Assembly (NCBI GenBank): GCA_026874595.1
Contig: CM049318.1
Coordinates: 37,409,956-37,473,955, forward strand
Source of the DNA: Sipunculus nudus
Taxonomy: Eukaryota; Annelida; Sipuncula; Golfingiida; Sipunculidae
Direction: 5' to 3'
DNA length: 64,000 nt
Made by a program: the position numbers and the translations under genes. Shown here in pieces: positions 25,801 through 38,861 of this stretch; within the stretch, counting starts at the first letter, position 1; each line of letters opens with the position of its first letter. Under the pieces are notes generated by a model. That model saw only the letters and a list, made by a program, of their open reading frames with translations, did not search any database and was not told the origin of the DNA.

Positions 25801-27538
25801 TACACAAAATTTAAAACAGGAATCTGATGGTGGAGGTATATATGTGGTCTCTAACTACTTTCTAATTATTGATTGAATAATTTTCCTGAGTTTAGGTAAT
25901 CTCTCTGAAGAATAATAGTCAGTATATTTGTTTCTCACCATGGTTTGTCATCCAGTCTGGTCTGCCGATCTTAATAAGCATTAATGAGGAGAAAAACATC
26001 CAGTTAGACCATACTCCCTATGGAGTCTGTGATTGGCAGAGTATAAAGAGATTTTGATTTACGTAGCTGTAATAACAGATTGTCAGGTATAAAGGTATGT
26101 TGACCCGGCAGCCATATACTAGTGGTAAGGTACCAGTTCAGTGGGAGGCTGATACCCAGCGGGGAACATTTGGTCCTAATTGTTGCTCCAATCAGGCCAG
26201 GAACTTAGCAGGGGCCCCTCTGGCTGGGAAGCTTGCTGGTACAGAAGCTGTGCTATTAACTGGCTGCAAGTCATCAGCAGCGGTACCAAATCATATGGCA
26301 TTATCTTCACCTGCATCCAAGAAGACTGGTGTACACAATATGCGTGGTCGTGAGTCTGACAGTACAGGATGTTGATGACACAAACAGGACATGCACTTTA
26401 ATACAGTGGATGATTAGTATTTTCACAGTGGTACCTTTACAAGAGGATTACCTGGGGTTGATTGGATTAATACCTGGATTTACAAAGTAACGAGGCTTTA
26501 GCGCTGGATTGACACACCTGTATCTTCCTTGCCCTGTAGCACGTGCAGTCTGTTCGCAAGCTGTTGGGTTTGTTCCATTGTGTTTATTGTTGGTTTTGGG
26601 TGCTGAATCATATATTTACAGTCTTGGTTATTATTTTGATCCTTTGATCAAGTGTCAGATTTGATTGACACTTTTGCATTTTTGAAGAGTCTGTATATTC
26701 TGTATTTTCTTCTTAATTATTTATGAAAGAAATCCTTTTCTTTGTTTAACTTTTTAACATTTTCTATAGAATAATTTAAAAACATGGGCAGGGGGTAAAT
26801 ACTTAATGATTTGAATACTGGAGTTTAAATTTTTTTTTTATTAGGACTGTAACACTACATTATCTCATGATAAAGAATATATCATGATTATCATGATCAT
26901 CAACATAACAGTGAAGGGGCATATGACAATTAATACTGTTAAAATATTTAACTTTGTATTTTGGTGTATCAGGACACTAGGGTGATAAGCCTTATCTATA
27001 GTGTTAATGGAGTTAAACAATTTTCTGTAGCAACTTTTATATTCAGTTAAACTGAATCTACATTTTATATGAGTGGAACAATGTCTATATTAAGAACTAG
27101 AAGAAATTATATTGACAGATGACAGTTATGATCTATACAGTGAAAGTGTTTTCGGACCGATTTAGAACTGAAATGGTAATAATTTACTTCACAAAGAAGC
27201 TCTGCATGTGACTTGTGTATTTTATATTAATGATAAATTTATTCAAAGTGGTGTAGTAGTCAGATTACGAGTTTTAAATTAGATGTTCAAAGGACACACA
27301 TGACTACATAACGATAAGCTGAAACCATTAAACTGACATTGCAATATTTATGTAATGCAATATTATATCCCATTATTGATAACATCAGTTAGTTATTTGG
27401 ACAGTTAAGAGTTGTATTTATAAAGTTATAACGACAGTATGATACGTTCCGGTAATGCCTACAGGTAAGAGAAAAAACGTTTTTTACTGCATTTTGTTGA
27501 ATAATGGCTTTGAAGTATTCAGACATACACATTCTACC

Positions 27539-27795
27539 AGCTTTTGTGGCTCAGGGGTAGAGCACAGGACTCAAAACCTGGTAATTGTGAGTTCGAATCT
27601 CAGCTGAGGCGGTGAGATTTTTCAAGGTCTGCCCCCACCCAGGGTGAGTGCTCTGCAGGCTTCATTGGAAGGCCATGCCCAACAGCCGTAAGTCACTCAC
27701 AAATAAATGCACCTTTCAGGGGTTCCTCGGTGGTACATATATGTACATAAGCATTTAAAAAACAGAGGCGGTGTCCTCCACCTCCTCTGAGGTAT
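27539..27795 (+). mobile_element. tRNA-derived SINE, copy A (internally deleted)
   Basis: The head has a Pol III A box (TGGCTCAGGGGTAGAGC) and B box (GAGTTCGAATCTC). The body shares CCCACCCAGGGTGAGTGCTC with other copies. The central part before GATGTACATA is missing; the tail ends in a GGCGG...CCACCTCC stem. Confidence 0.8.
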
Positions 27796-27828
27796 TTCTA
27801 AATTTTTGCAATAAGATAAGAATTACCG

Positions 27829-28230
27829 GTGATGCCTGTGGTCTAAGGGTTGAGCACAGGGGTCAGAGCTAGGAGGCTGAGTTCAAATCTCAGCTTAGGT
27901 TGGTGAGATTTGTCACAATCGGCACCCACCCAGGGCAGCACGACGCAGGCTTAATGGGGAGGCCATTCCCCATGGATGTGTTTTGCTCACAAACAAGTGT
28001 GCTTTCAGGGGTTCCTAATGATGGAATGACCCAGCAGGGAGGAAGATTACTCACCCAGGTCCAACAGGTGCAATAGTCATCGGGCCTGGTTAACACTAGG
28101 ATATAAAATGAGAATACTTCTGTGCTGCTGCCCTGTCATTAAGTCCAAAACCAGAATAGAATTCTTTAGATGTACATACTTAGTTAAGCTAGTAAGTTAA
28201 TTAAAAAATTGAAGGTGATCACCTCCAACA
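27829..28230 (+). mobile_element. tRNA-derived SINE, copy B
   Basis: Full-length family member: A box-like TGGTCTAAGGGTTGAGC, B box-like GAGTTCAAATCTC, body with CCCACCCAGGGCAGC, the CCAGAATAGAATTCT block and tail AAGGTGATCACCTCC, a near palindrome. Confidence 0.8.
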
Positions 28231-29210
28231 AAAAATATGAAAAGAATTAATGTCGAGGAGACATTTAACAAGAATTATTAGAAGGAATACAGGATGCCTA
28301 GGAAATATTTAGAATTCACTTAAGAAAAAAAAGGTGCAACCTATTATATAGAAGAGAGTTAAGAGAGTTTCGGAAAGATTTTCCTACATGTGTTAATGGG
28401 AAGAGTCAAGAAAGTTGGAGAAATGTCCCCCATTATTATAGGAAGAGTACAAAAGGCTTAGGAAACATCCAAGCTGCATTATAGGAGCGATTTAAGGAAA
28501 CATTCAGAATATGTGTTATAAGTCCATATTTAAAAGTGTAAAGAAAACTTTAATCAAATATCAGCAGAAATATATAGGTTTCTTGGGAAATAATATGATA
28601 AGTTTCTCAGGGAAAAATGATAAGCTCTTTTTAGAAAATATACGATTAAAGGATCATAAGCTTGCTTTTTGGAAAAATATGTTTTCAACGTAAACATTTT
28701 AATATATTTAGCTTTTTGTGAAAAGCTATACTTAACTTTTTTTTAGAAAAAGTAAGTTGTATAGAAAATATTACTTATGTTTTTATCTTTTACAGAAAAC
28801 ATATAAAGTTATAAGCTTACAAGAAAAAAAAAGGATGTTAAACTTTCCAGTAAGAAAAGTTTTAAGGAAAATAATTTTCAATGGAAATATGTGGCATGAA
28901 GCAGTGGGGACAAGAAAGTGACTTTGCTTTCAGATGAAACTCAAGAACCTAGTTCCAAACCAGTACAGTTAGGTTACTTTCAGGGACGTTTTTCCCCAAG
29001 TGCACCATAATTGCCACTGAATGTTTGATTAGTCTATAAATACCTGAACAAGGCTAACTACATCACTCAGAGCCATGGGAGAGACGTTTGGTATAGGAGT
29101 TTGTAGCAGATAGGAGTCCTTGTGACTTTGACATCGATCGTCTTAACTCTGACCTTGTTATTCTGGTTAAATATCATGGTTACATATATGTAAATGTTCA
29201 GGAGCCAACC

Positions 29211-29590
29211 AGCCTCTGTGGTCTAGGGGTAGAGTGCAGGACTCAAAGAGGGGAGATGGTGGATTTGAATTTCAGTCGATGCAGTGAGATTTTACACAGT
29301 TGGCTCCCACCCAGGGTGAGCACTCTGCAGGCTTAATGGGAAGGCCGTGCCCCAGGGCCGTGTTTCACTCACAAACGAGTGTGCCTTTTGGGGGTTCCTC
29401 TTTAGTATGACCCTGCAGTGGGGACAAGTACACATCCAGGTAAATATAGTTAATGGGATATAATATGAGAGGAAGTGTGTGCTACTGCCCAGTCACAGAG
29501 TCCAACACCAGAATGGAATTCTGCAGATGTACATAGGCAGTTAAGCTTGCATTCAAAAATGGAGGCAGTTAATTACCTCCAAATAAATAA
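29211..29590 (+). mobile_element. tRNA-derived SINE, copy C
   Basis: Head TGGTCTAGGGGTAGAG, body CCCACCCAGGGTGAGCACTC, CCAGAATGGAATTCTGCAG and tail GGAGGCAGTTAATTACCTCC then an A/T-rich simple end. Flanks share an imperfect ATG(T/A)TCAGGA direct repeat. Confidence 0.85.
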
Positions 29591-31134
29591 ATGATCAGGA
29601 ACAGGTAAAGAGTTCGACAGTTATCTTCAGCCTCACTTGATCTAAGATCATCTGTTACTGTGAGTATTCACAAAAACAGATAGTCATGATGATTATATGT
29701 GCTTTGGTCTTGGTGATTGTTTGTGAAGACACATCTGAAGACTAGTCTTACATAATCACAGAAAACTTCAGTATAAGACTATCATGTGACCACCAATAGC
29801 TACCTGTGAGGTGTTGTGTGACTTGTGACATGTCACATGACCAACATAAAACCAGTCCATGACTGTCATATGTTTTACATGAAAGTCTTGAGACTTTAAA
29901 AGACATCTCAAACACTGATTGGTGGTGATAGTTTGTTGTGCCAGATCATTATAAGTCACCAGGTTCACAGATAGTCTCCAAGCATGGTCACACAGACCAA
30001 TGGGTGCCAATTTTCCATGGAACTATTCCATGGAAAGTCTTGTTGATTTTCCATGGAAAGCATAGAAAATTTACATTTTAAGTGTAACCATAGTTGTCTA
30101 TGTTATGAATGAGTCTGCAAATATATCTAATCCTAGCAATGTCTATTTACCCCATAAATTTATGCCTAAAGCAGTCTCTGTTTAAGATGAGTTGCAGGAA
30201 ATGTCTGTTATTATACAGCCTTCCAGTAAACAAATTTGCACCCTAGCAAGCAGACCTTGTTAAGTACCTGGTCTGGCTTAGTTGAAGTACTGTGCCAGGT
30301 GTTCATTTTGGGCCCAGATAGGTTTCAGGTCAAGAGTGTGTCTGCAAAGAAACCCTTGTTTTATGACAGAGTCATTAGTTAAAAACTGATCCGTACCCAC
30401 TGAAAGCTTCAGCAGCTTGTTGTGAGGTTTTAGCAGGATCTTCATCATAGATGAAAGGCATCTGCAATGATAAATAAATAGAATAGAATAGAGCAGATTT
30501 ATACCTTTTTGTCCAATACATAGAAATACAATGGGGAACATTTGTAGCGAGAGCTAACATATATCATGGACCAATTCGATTAAAAGCACATTAGGCACAC
30601 TTCACTTGTTTTATCAAATATACACAAGCACCTTATCATGAATAATTATATAAAAAAATACATGACAGGAGCCATATTTTATTTCGACATCATTGTAATA
30701 TCACATCAACCAAGAAGGTAATGTTTTTGCATTTGTTGGTTTGTTTGTTTTGTTTGTTTATTAGTGGGAATAAGTGGGGAAAAAAAGCAATTTCCTCTAA
30801 ACTTTGGAGGGGTGGGCCACAAGTCAAGGAAGGCAGCATTTAATTTTTTTTGGTGCCAATCAGAACACAGGGGCCAGTCCTATATGGTTGACATTCCTTA
30901 GTGAAGGATTGTGCTAGTTTTTTACCTAATTCATGTTTATGCTGGAAATAATCACTGACAATTACAAGAAGCGCCCTCCCCCTGCCCCCTCCAACAAATT
31001 TAAAATTCATAATAGAAATTTTTTTAAATTTGCCCTCCCTTATCAATTTCTGGGAAAAAAACTGCCTTAGAACCCACATTTTAATTATGGATGACTGGAA
31101 ATGAGCAATTTCTAGTCAAGTAATGTCAAATACA

Positions 31135-31552
31135 CAGACTTCTGTGGCTCAGGGGTAGAGCAAACAACTCAAAGCCGGAAGATTGTGTTTTCAAATCTCA
31201 GCCGAGACGGTGAGACTTTTCACAGTCAGCCCCCACCCAGCGTGAGTGCTCTGCAGGCTTTATGGAAAGGTTGTGCCCTACGGTTGAGTCACTCACAAAT
31301 GAGTGCGCCTTTGGAGGGTTCCTTAGTGGTGTGACCCAGCAATTTGGATGATTATGCACACAGAGCCCACAGGAGAAGTTATCACCAGGCTGGGTCAACA
31401 CCAGGATATAAAATGAGAGGAAGCGTGTGATACTGCCCTGTCACAGTCTGAAACCAGAATGGAAAATTACAGATGTACTTATACATTTTTAAGTTAGCAT
31501 GAAAAAATTGACGCTGTTACCTCTACCAAATCAATTATTTTTATAAAAAAAC
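31135..31552 (+). mobile_element. tRNA-derived SINE, copy D, with target-site duplication
   Basis: Full-length copy with A box TGGCTCAGGGGTAGAGC and B box-like TTTTCAAATCTC. A perfect 15-bp direct repeat GTAATGTCAAATACA flanks it at 31120-31134 and 31553-31567, the mark of LINE-mediated insertion. Confidence 0.92.
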
Positions 31553-33149
31553 GTAATGTCAAATACATTTCATGAAGATCATATCACAGCTTCTGAAGTA
31601 TATTTCAAATTTTTAAAAAATCTGTCCAATTTTACATCTACATTAAATTTTATAGTTTATTAATTACTTTTATACTTTATAAAATATGGAGGTACAGCAT
31701 TCTACGTACATACATGTCATTCAGAGATGCTTAGGTGTGAAGTGATTGCAGAATACTTCCCAGGATTCTGTCACCATGGAAACAGATTACCACCACCTGG
31801 CTCACTATTCAGTCTATGTGTGATATGCCTCTGTGTCATTAGGCACATCTGAATTAATTAATACTGATGTCAGCATCTGGCATCCTGTTAACCAAATAAA
31901 CACTCTTGCTGTCATACCTGCGTGTCTTCATAAATCTATGTAACACGTACATACGTGCCATCGGTCATGGTGGTATTTTAACCTGGAAGATTCCCAGTCA
32001 TGTCTACTTTATGAGCTGGCACACACAGGGTGATGTGGGTACAAATCTGAGAGTGCCGGGGTCAGGCTTATGTAATATAAGTGGGAAGATTACTGATTAT
32101 AGTGATAAACTATATTACCGTGACATTGCTATATAGAATTATACTTGAAATATTGATCAAGTTAATTTACTCTAACCTGTACATCACTCTGGAAAGCAAG
32201 TTGGACACACTCACTGCATAAGATCCAGTTTAATGCTATTCAATACTTAGTCTTTCATTACTTTGGCATGTCTTTCTTATTGTTCTGACAAATATAGAAT
32301 ATTTTTCTTCCTAATATGAATTCCTTATATATGCATACATAAAGATCAATTTGTGATTGATTATGCAAAAATACAACCAATTTAATTGATTGATTTTGCA
32401 CAACACTATTGGAAAGCTTTGCTTTTTGGTATAAGGCTAAACCAGGTTTATCCAGAGTTGTGGGTTTCCACATCACAAAGTGAATGGAGAGGACAGGGTG
32501 TGTGATTAACACAGTCTGTGTCCCTTGGAGGAACCTGTGATAAACAGGCCATCTACAGGGTTTACTTGCCAAGATCAAGTAATACCTTGGATATTAATCC
32601 CTATCTACATGTCTTTTTACACATATTGGCTAAAATGGTAGGGAATTGCCAGCATAAGAACAACATAGTTAAAGGTGGATGAGACATACAAAGAAAATTG
32701 ATCCAGTTACCTCAGGAAGGATCCTCAGGCTTTCTAATTTATTTGGGTATAATATAAAAAATGCTGCCCTTTTAGAAAGTTTGTTTTCATGACCATCTTA
32801 CCTTGATTGTTTCAGCTGGTGGAAGAGCTGCACCATCGTTTAGCAGGAGTTTGGTTACGCAGTATTTGATTGTCACAAAAACTGGTAACCTGTAGACATA
32901 ACCTGAAGATTTGTAGATGGAGTATATAATAACATGTCTAACTGATTTACGTGTATTAAAATGTCAACACATTATATGTCAGTTTATAAAAACATACATC
33001 CAATTGGCATTTACTATTGGTTAAGGTTGCATAAGAGATGTTAAGTACTTATGTGTGTGATTGTGTGTGCAGATGAAAAGCACCATATGCTAATATGCTA
33101 AATGATGTCAATAACAAGAAATGTAAATTTCCACAATTAATAATTAAAA

Positions 33150-33720
33150 GGCAGACAGTATTGAATTTAAATCTTCAGAGCAGGTTAGAATGAACCAAAA
33201 CATACAAAGCAGGTGAGAATTATCTAAAATGTATAGAGCATGAAAGGATAAACTAAAATGTATACAGCAGGCTGGATTTAAATGAAAGGTACAGAGCAGG
33301 CAAGATTGAACCAAAATATACAGAGTAGTCAAGAGTGAATTTAAATTAAAAGAACAGGCAAGGATGAACCAAAAAATATACATAACAGGCAAAAATGAAA
33401 TAAAATGTACAGAACAGGCAAGAATGAAGTAAAATATACTGAGTGGGAAAGAATGAACTAAAATAAAAATAACAGGCAAAGATGAACTAAAATATACAGA
33501 GCAGGCATAGAGTGAACTAAACTGTAAAGAACAGGCAAGAATGAACTGAAATGTACAGAGCAGGCAGGAATGAACTTAAATGTACAGAGCAGGCAAGAAT
33601 GAACTTAAATATACAGAGCAGGCAAGAATGAACTAAAATGTACAGAGCAGGCAAGAATAAACTCAACTTTACAGAGCAGACAAGAATGATTTAAATTGTA
33701 CAAAGCAGGCAAGAATTTAA
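33150..33720. repeat. 29-bp minisatellite, about 19 imperfect copies
   Basis: Unit TACAGAGCAGGCAAGAATGA + ACTAAAATG. In the cleanest part the starts are 33554, 33583, 33612 and 33641, exactly 29 bp apart. A 111-codon open frame on the minus strand is a product of this repeat. Confidence 0.92.
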
Positions 33721-35639
33721 TGTAAAAATGGGCAGCTTTTACTACAAATATTACAGTATATCAGTCTCTCAAATAACCTTCAGGAATTATAAGTGCGGTT
33801 ACGTGAGATGTCTTTGCTCATGATAAAATTCCTTTGTAAAATTTGTAAAATTATCATAAAATTCAGTATGGCAGCACCCCAAGGGCTGAGACTGAGAAAA
33901 TATGACGAAAGGTTGTTATTGTTATAAAGAATGCAGATAATGAAGGCATGCAGAATATGATATTTCCTCTAAACCTTAAACAACTCTATGTTTTCCACCT
34001 ATGTTGGATAGATTTACAGTTTAATAAGCCCCACTGATATACAGGGACGGCCAGATTCATGGAAAATCACTGTGCTTTATCTTGTTGTTTTAGACTGGTG
34101 TAATATGGGGGTTTCAGTTTCTACAGTGGAGGTTTTCTTGATATTTAATAAGCAGAGATTTGCAACATCAGTTTGCAGAGAGATATATGTAGAGAAATAC
34201 ATGATATTACAAATTCTCCAGCATCTGTAGCCATTTGTTCTGTATATCACAGCAAGGTTTTATATTTGATCCAGTTTGTTTGTATTGCTGATTGGTTTGT
34301 TTATACACCCTACACTCTTCAGATTTTCACTCATTCAGGCGTCTTCCCCTGGCACCATCTGTTCCAACCGGTGGTCTCGATTCCAGGTCATATTGAAGGC
34401 CATGTGTATCAGATTCCCTGTTGCCATGGTAATTGGTTGATGAACACCAACAATTGTTGCCCTTACATCTCCCCAGCTGAGATTTCCCACATGTCTTTCC
34501 TGCTAACTGCTGTTGAAGGCTTGTGATTATTGGTATATGCTGAAATAAGTCTTTTCTTCGATCCAGTAAAAACTGTAAGACGAAATATATCCACCTAATG
34601 CATGAATTGTCAGGTATGAGATCCTGGCAATTTGCTTGATTGTAACCTCTGTTTACTATTTACACAGCTATCGGTTTACTGGGATAAGTATCTGTTATCT
34701 GACATATGTTTCTCAGCTGCTAGCAAGACATATTTTGTATCCGTCAAGGCTACAAATTTGTATTTTAGCATTTTAAAAGGATTACAAAATGGCCAGTCTA
34801 GCTAAAATGTATGCCTTCTTGTTCAAATTATGTTATTAAATTAAGCCTACGGTATTCTGATTTCAAAAAGGAAAGTCTTTAAAGCATGAAGTTCATTTCT
34901 CGTAAAATCTAAGTTTATACAGGTCCAAATTAGAATGATTGGTAGCTTCTTATCAGATTTTAGATTATAGTATTTAACCTCAGATAAAGATGTCAGTTTG
35001 ATTACAATTATGGTTGTGGTTTAAATTTTTAACGTAAAGGTATATTGTAGAATTATAATTACACGGATTTAGTTTTTGTTCATATAAGATGGATTTTACA
35101 TGAGTATTGAGTGGTATGAATAATTGGGTCAGCTTATTCAAAATAAGTTCTCAGAGTTTTTTTTATCTTTTAAACCTAGCTAACTTGTCTATTCTGTGCA
35201 ATTCTTGCTGAAGCTGAGCGAAGTAACATGTTGGTCAAATGATCATGACCTTTTATTTGCTTATATTTTTTTTAGTATTTTAATAGGGGAAAGAGGAGCC
35301 AACATTGATTGAGTCTTCTAGTATTGAAGTTTTTATTTTTATTTTTAAGGCACTCTTCCTTTCTGTCTATGGCTCTAATTCATAGGAAAACCATGCAACA
35401 GTGACCTAGCTAAATGCTTTTGAATACAAAATTTTTAACATGATGATTTTAATTGTTAAACGGCCTTAAATCATTAAAAAATAATAAAATCTTAAATGTG
35501 GAACAAATTTCCTCAGAATAAATGGCATTTACAAAGTTTTTAAAAAGCCAGTTTGAAAATTTTGAAAAAAAAACAAAGAACTTAGTGAAAAGTTGTCAAG
35601 TGAGTTCCGAATTAGACGTAGTAATAGGGTCCTTTGGCA

Positions 35640-36015
35640 GGATGTCTGTAAAGATGCATTACTTCACAATATGATAGTATCACAATAATACCGTCACAAT
35701 ATGGTACACAGTATGATATAATAAATGTATATTACAGTTAGGTTCAGAATCATTGCTCTTTGATTATCTCATATGTATTATTTCAAAACCATAACAAAAA
35801 TACATTTAAAAAAATTAGCTAATCTGATACAGTCACATTTGTTTTAAGCAACGCCTTTTGCCTTATGAAATTTATCACGTCTCAATTGAACTTCATATGG
35901 AAACAATTATTAATATCATCTGTGTATCAGCACAGTGGCAACTGATGATACTAATACAATGTTTGACTTTGTATCACGATAAATTAGCACACTGTTGTTC
36001 CATATTATAACAGCC
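35640..36015. repeat. Possible degraded TIR element
   Basis: AATATGATA/TATCACAATA-rich sequence at the left and TATCACGATAA...AACAGCCCTGTTA at the right resemble the subterminal style of the 6213-7044 element, but terminal matches are weak. Confidence 0.25.
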
Positions 36016-37899
36016 CTGTTAAGCAGTCAAGCAATTTAAAAATTGTATGTGTGTATGCCCCCTGGGTGAAGTATTGTAGTGGTGGAGGGAGTCTGTATCT
36101 TCTGTCTGTTATAAATAAGCACCGCCCCTCTCAGTGTGTGCTGCTATGCAGTGTTATCTCGTACTGTAATGGACAGTGGCTCTCATGTAAACCAGAGGTC
36201 AGGCACTTTGTGATTATTACACCAACCAGTGACTGTCTACATATGTTAGATCCTAAACGGTAACATCATTTCTGATAAAGCTGATCTGTTGCCAGGTTAC
36301 ACTAGCATGGTCTGCTTAGAACCACCGATGCATGTTCCACATCTCGACTGACTCTTGTCTACCTGTTGTTCGTCGCTCACTGCATCAAAGCATTCAGTGA
36401 CAACATGATCAAAGCTTTCCTGTTAGCTGCATAGCATTAAACAGATGAGCTCTGGAAGATAAACAGTGCTAAAGACTATGTTGAATGTACTACAAGGCTA
36501 TCTGAGGATTATTTCTGAAACTCTTGATATCAAGTATGTACTTACATATCATTTTAGAAATATTCAGTACATGCATATCCTTTTATTACCTGTCAATAGG
36601 AGCAATAACTTTTTAAAAAATATGGTACCTCAGGGATGGCTAGAGGATTTTAGCAAAATTGGGTGCTGAGCACCCTGGCTCAGGTAACCAAGTGTGCTAA
36701 GAATGCTGGTAGACGTTATGCATAACTCTGACATGCAGAAGTGTAGGGAGGAAAACGGTGCGTTGCACAAAATCAATACTTCTTTTCTTTTTTAAGTATG
36801 TATCATTCTATTTCCATGACTTTTAGGCTGGAAAGAGGAGCACATGTCTTTGTTATTCAGTTTAAATCTGCCCCTGTTCATGCAGTCTTGTGGACTTGTG
36901 AGGTTCCTGAAATTACAAGGACACCTGTTGTCATCTTTAGTATTCTACGGGTCATCAGAAAACTAGGTGGTAATTAACAGGAACAGATATAGAGATTTTC
37001 ACTTGGGGTGTGCCCCCACCCCCTTTCTTTTCTACTTAAAAATATCAGTGAATTGAAACAATACTTGCAGTACAAGTTCTGCCTGAATGAAACAACTGTC
37101 TAAATGAATCAAACATTTGAGTCATGAAATTATGCAGAAAAGACAGGAAACCCACATAGCGAACTGCTTTATGTCATGTTTGCTTACGCACTCTTATGCA
37201 AATGCAGCTTTTAATTTAGAAATTGATGAACTTCATAATTTTGTGTGCAGGGGTTGGAGTGGGAGAGATTGGTCTTCTCTAGCACCAATTATAGTAGGTG
37301 GGATTTAACCAAGCGGTGCTTTTTTAGAAGAGTTCTAGGTTATATGCTCGAAATAATTGTGGTCCTACACCCACAACAAGCAAGTGGGAGGTCTAACAAA
37401 TAATTTAAAATTACTAACATTATCATGACTGTTCACAATGCCATCATGGGGGCTGCGTGTGATAATTAGTATTCAGATGACATTTGTTAACAGTTTTTTG
37501 CAGGGTTCTACACATGCTGACCTTCCTTTGTATAATTGCCTACGTCTGCCTGTTCATTTCATCAGTCACGCATACATGATATAATGGTAATGGTTAAAGA
37601 AAGGCCTTTGAGTGTTTAAGGTGAAGTTGATGACATTTCCTATATATCAGTGTATTAATAGGACTCAAAACACTCATTATTAATCGTGGGATCTTGTATA
37701 GAGATGCACAAGAAAAACCACAACCCATGGTTTAATCAGCAGAAGTTACATTCAGACTGATTAGTTTGTCTGTTCATTGTGGATTATGTGGTTGTTTTCT
37801 GTTAGAAAGTCTAATTATAATTTCTAATCATTTATTGCTTTTCATGGGCTCAGGTAGTTTATTAAATAATTGACATTTGGTATCTTGAGTGGGGTTATA

Positions 37900-38353
37900 A
37901 TTTTTCTTGTGAAGTAAACAATCTTATGAATATTCATAAAATATGTTGTCTTGTGACCTCTCTTAATCAAGACTACTGGTCAGAGAGAGTTCTTATAATT
38001 TTCCCAGATCCATATGTGCAAGTTGTATAATGAATATTCATAAGAAAGAATGTTCTTTGACCTTGTTTTTTTGCATTGCTGAATGTTACAGGTAGGAAGC
38101 TGCTGTCTAGACTGTATCCAGTGGTTAAATTATGCTGGTGAATAGACATGTGACTTGAAGTGGTTTCTTGTACAATGTTTAACTCTCTGAGTCCTGACTT
38201 TAGGATTTAAGGACAAATGTTGACTGAATCAGTTCAAACATGATGATGTCGTTCTTCTTCTGTTAAGGTGTCTTGTGATTCTGAGGCACGAACATTGTTA
38301 ACGCTGTTGAGTTTTGTGAAATGTTATCGCATCTGTGAAGAATTGCCATAAAG
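37900..38353 (+). promoter_or_regulatory. Candidate internal promoter and 5' UTR for the short ERG isoform
   Basis: If 38354 opens a first exon, its promoter must lie just upstream. The segment holds two copies of the palindrome ATGAATATTCAT (within 37924-37939, extended to 16 bp, and 38030-38041), a form that POU-domain dimers can bind. I see no convincing TATA or initiator, and cannot place the transcription start. The role is inferred from position. Confidence 0.35.
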
Positions 38354-38569
38354 ATGCCTGAAACAGACATGGATATCAGTGATCACATATCAATCAGTCG
38401 CAAAAATAGCCAGAATTCATGGGTACCCATAACACCCTCTGATTCTGGCTCAAAAATGAGTATGCTGGACCTTCCTGTTGGTTTGACCCCTGACCTGCAG
38501 TTCAAACGACAGAGTATTACTGAGGAATATAGTAAGCTGCAAAATCGCAGAAAATCAGCAGTACAAGAG
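38354..38569 (+). CDS. Alternative first coding exon, ERG1b-like PAS-less N-terminus
   Basis: ATG at 38354 has A at -3 and an in-frame TGA at 38336-38338, so the reading frame starts here. It encodes 72 residues beginning MPETDMDISDHISISRKNSQ and ending RRKSAVQE, then the donor GTATAT at 38570. It ends in phase 0, as does the exon at 9937-10160, and so can join the acceptor at 39576 to give ...[14 protein letters not shown]. Mammalian ERG1b has the same layout: a short unique N-terminus without a PAS domain, ending in AQE directly before VLSLG. Visible motifs are basic phosphosite-like RKNS and RRKS. There is no signal peptide or membrane segment. The donor is weaker than the others. Isoform use is inferred and has no transcript support here. 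Confidence 0.75.
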
Positions 38570-38861
38570 GTATATTATCACAAGCTTTTTTCTGATAATG
38601 ATTTGTTGTTGATTTGATGGAAATCTGAAAAGTATTTTACAAATTTGTTTTTCTTTAAAAATTTGTGATATTCGGATGAATTGAATTTTGTACATATATA
38701 TGTGTCATAGAATTATAAGAAATTTTCATTCTGTAGATGAGATTACATTTATAGTGGGTAAGTTACAATTCTACTGTGAACTATGCAGAATTATAATGTA
38801 AACCAACAGAATTTTAAATCCTTCCGTTTTATCCAGTATAAGATTTGTCCATTTATACATG

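Noticed and set aside
26097-26375. Plus-strand open frame of 92 codons in GC-richer DNA
   Set aside because: No motif; the GC increase alone does not support coding.
33144-33479. Minus-strand open frame of 111 codons
   Set aside because: Entirely produced by the 29-bp minisatellite.
34173-34526. Plus-strand open frame of 117 codons
   Set aside because: No motif or family resemblance and no supporting splice structure.
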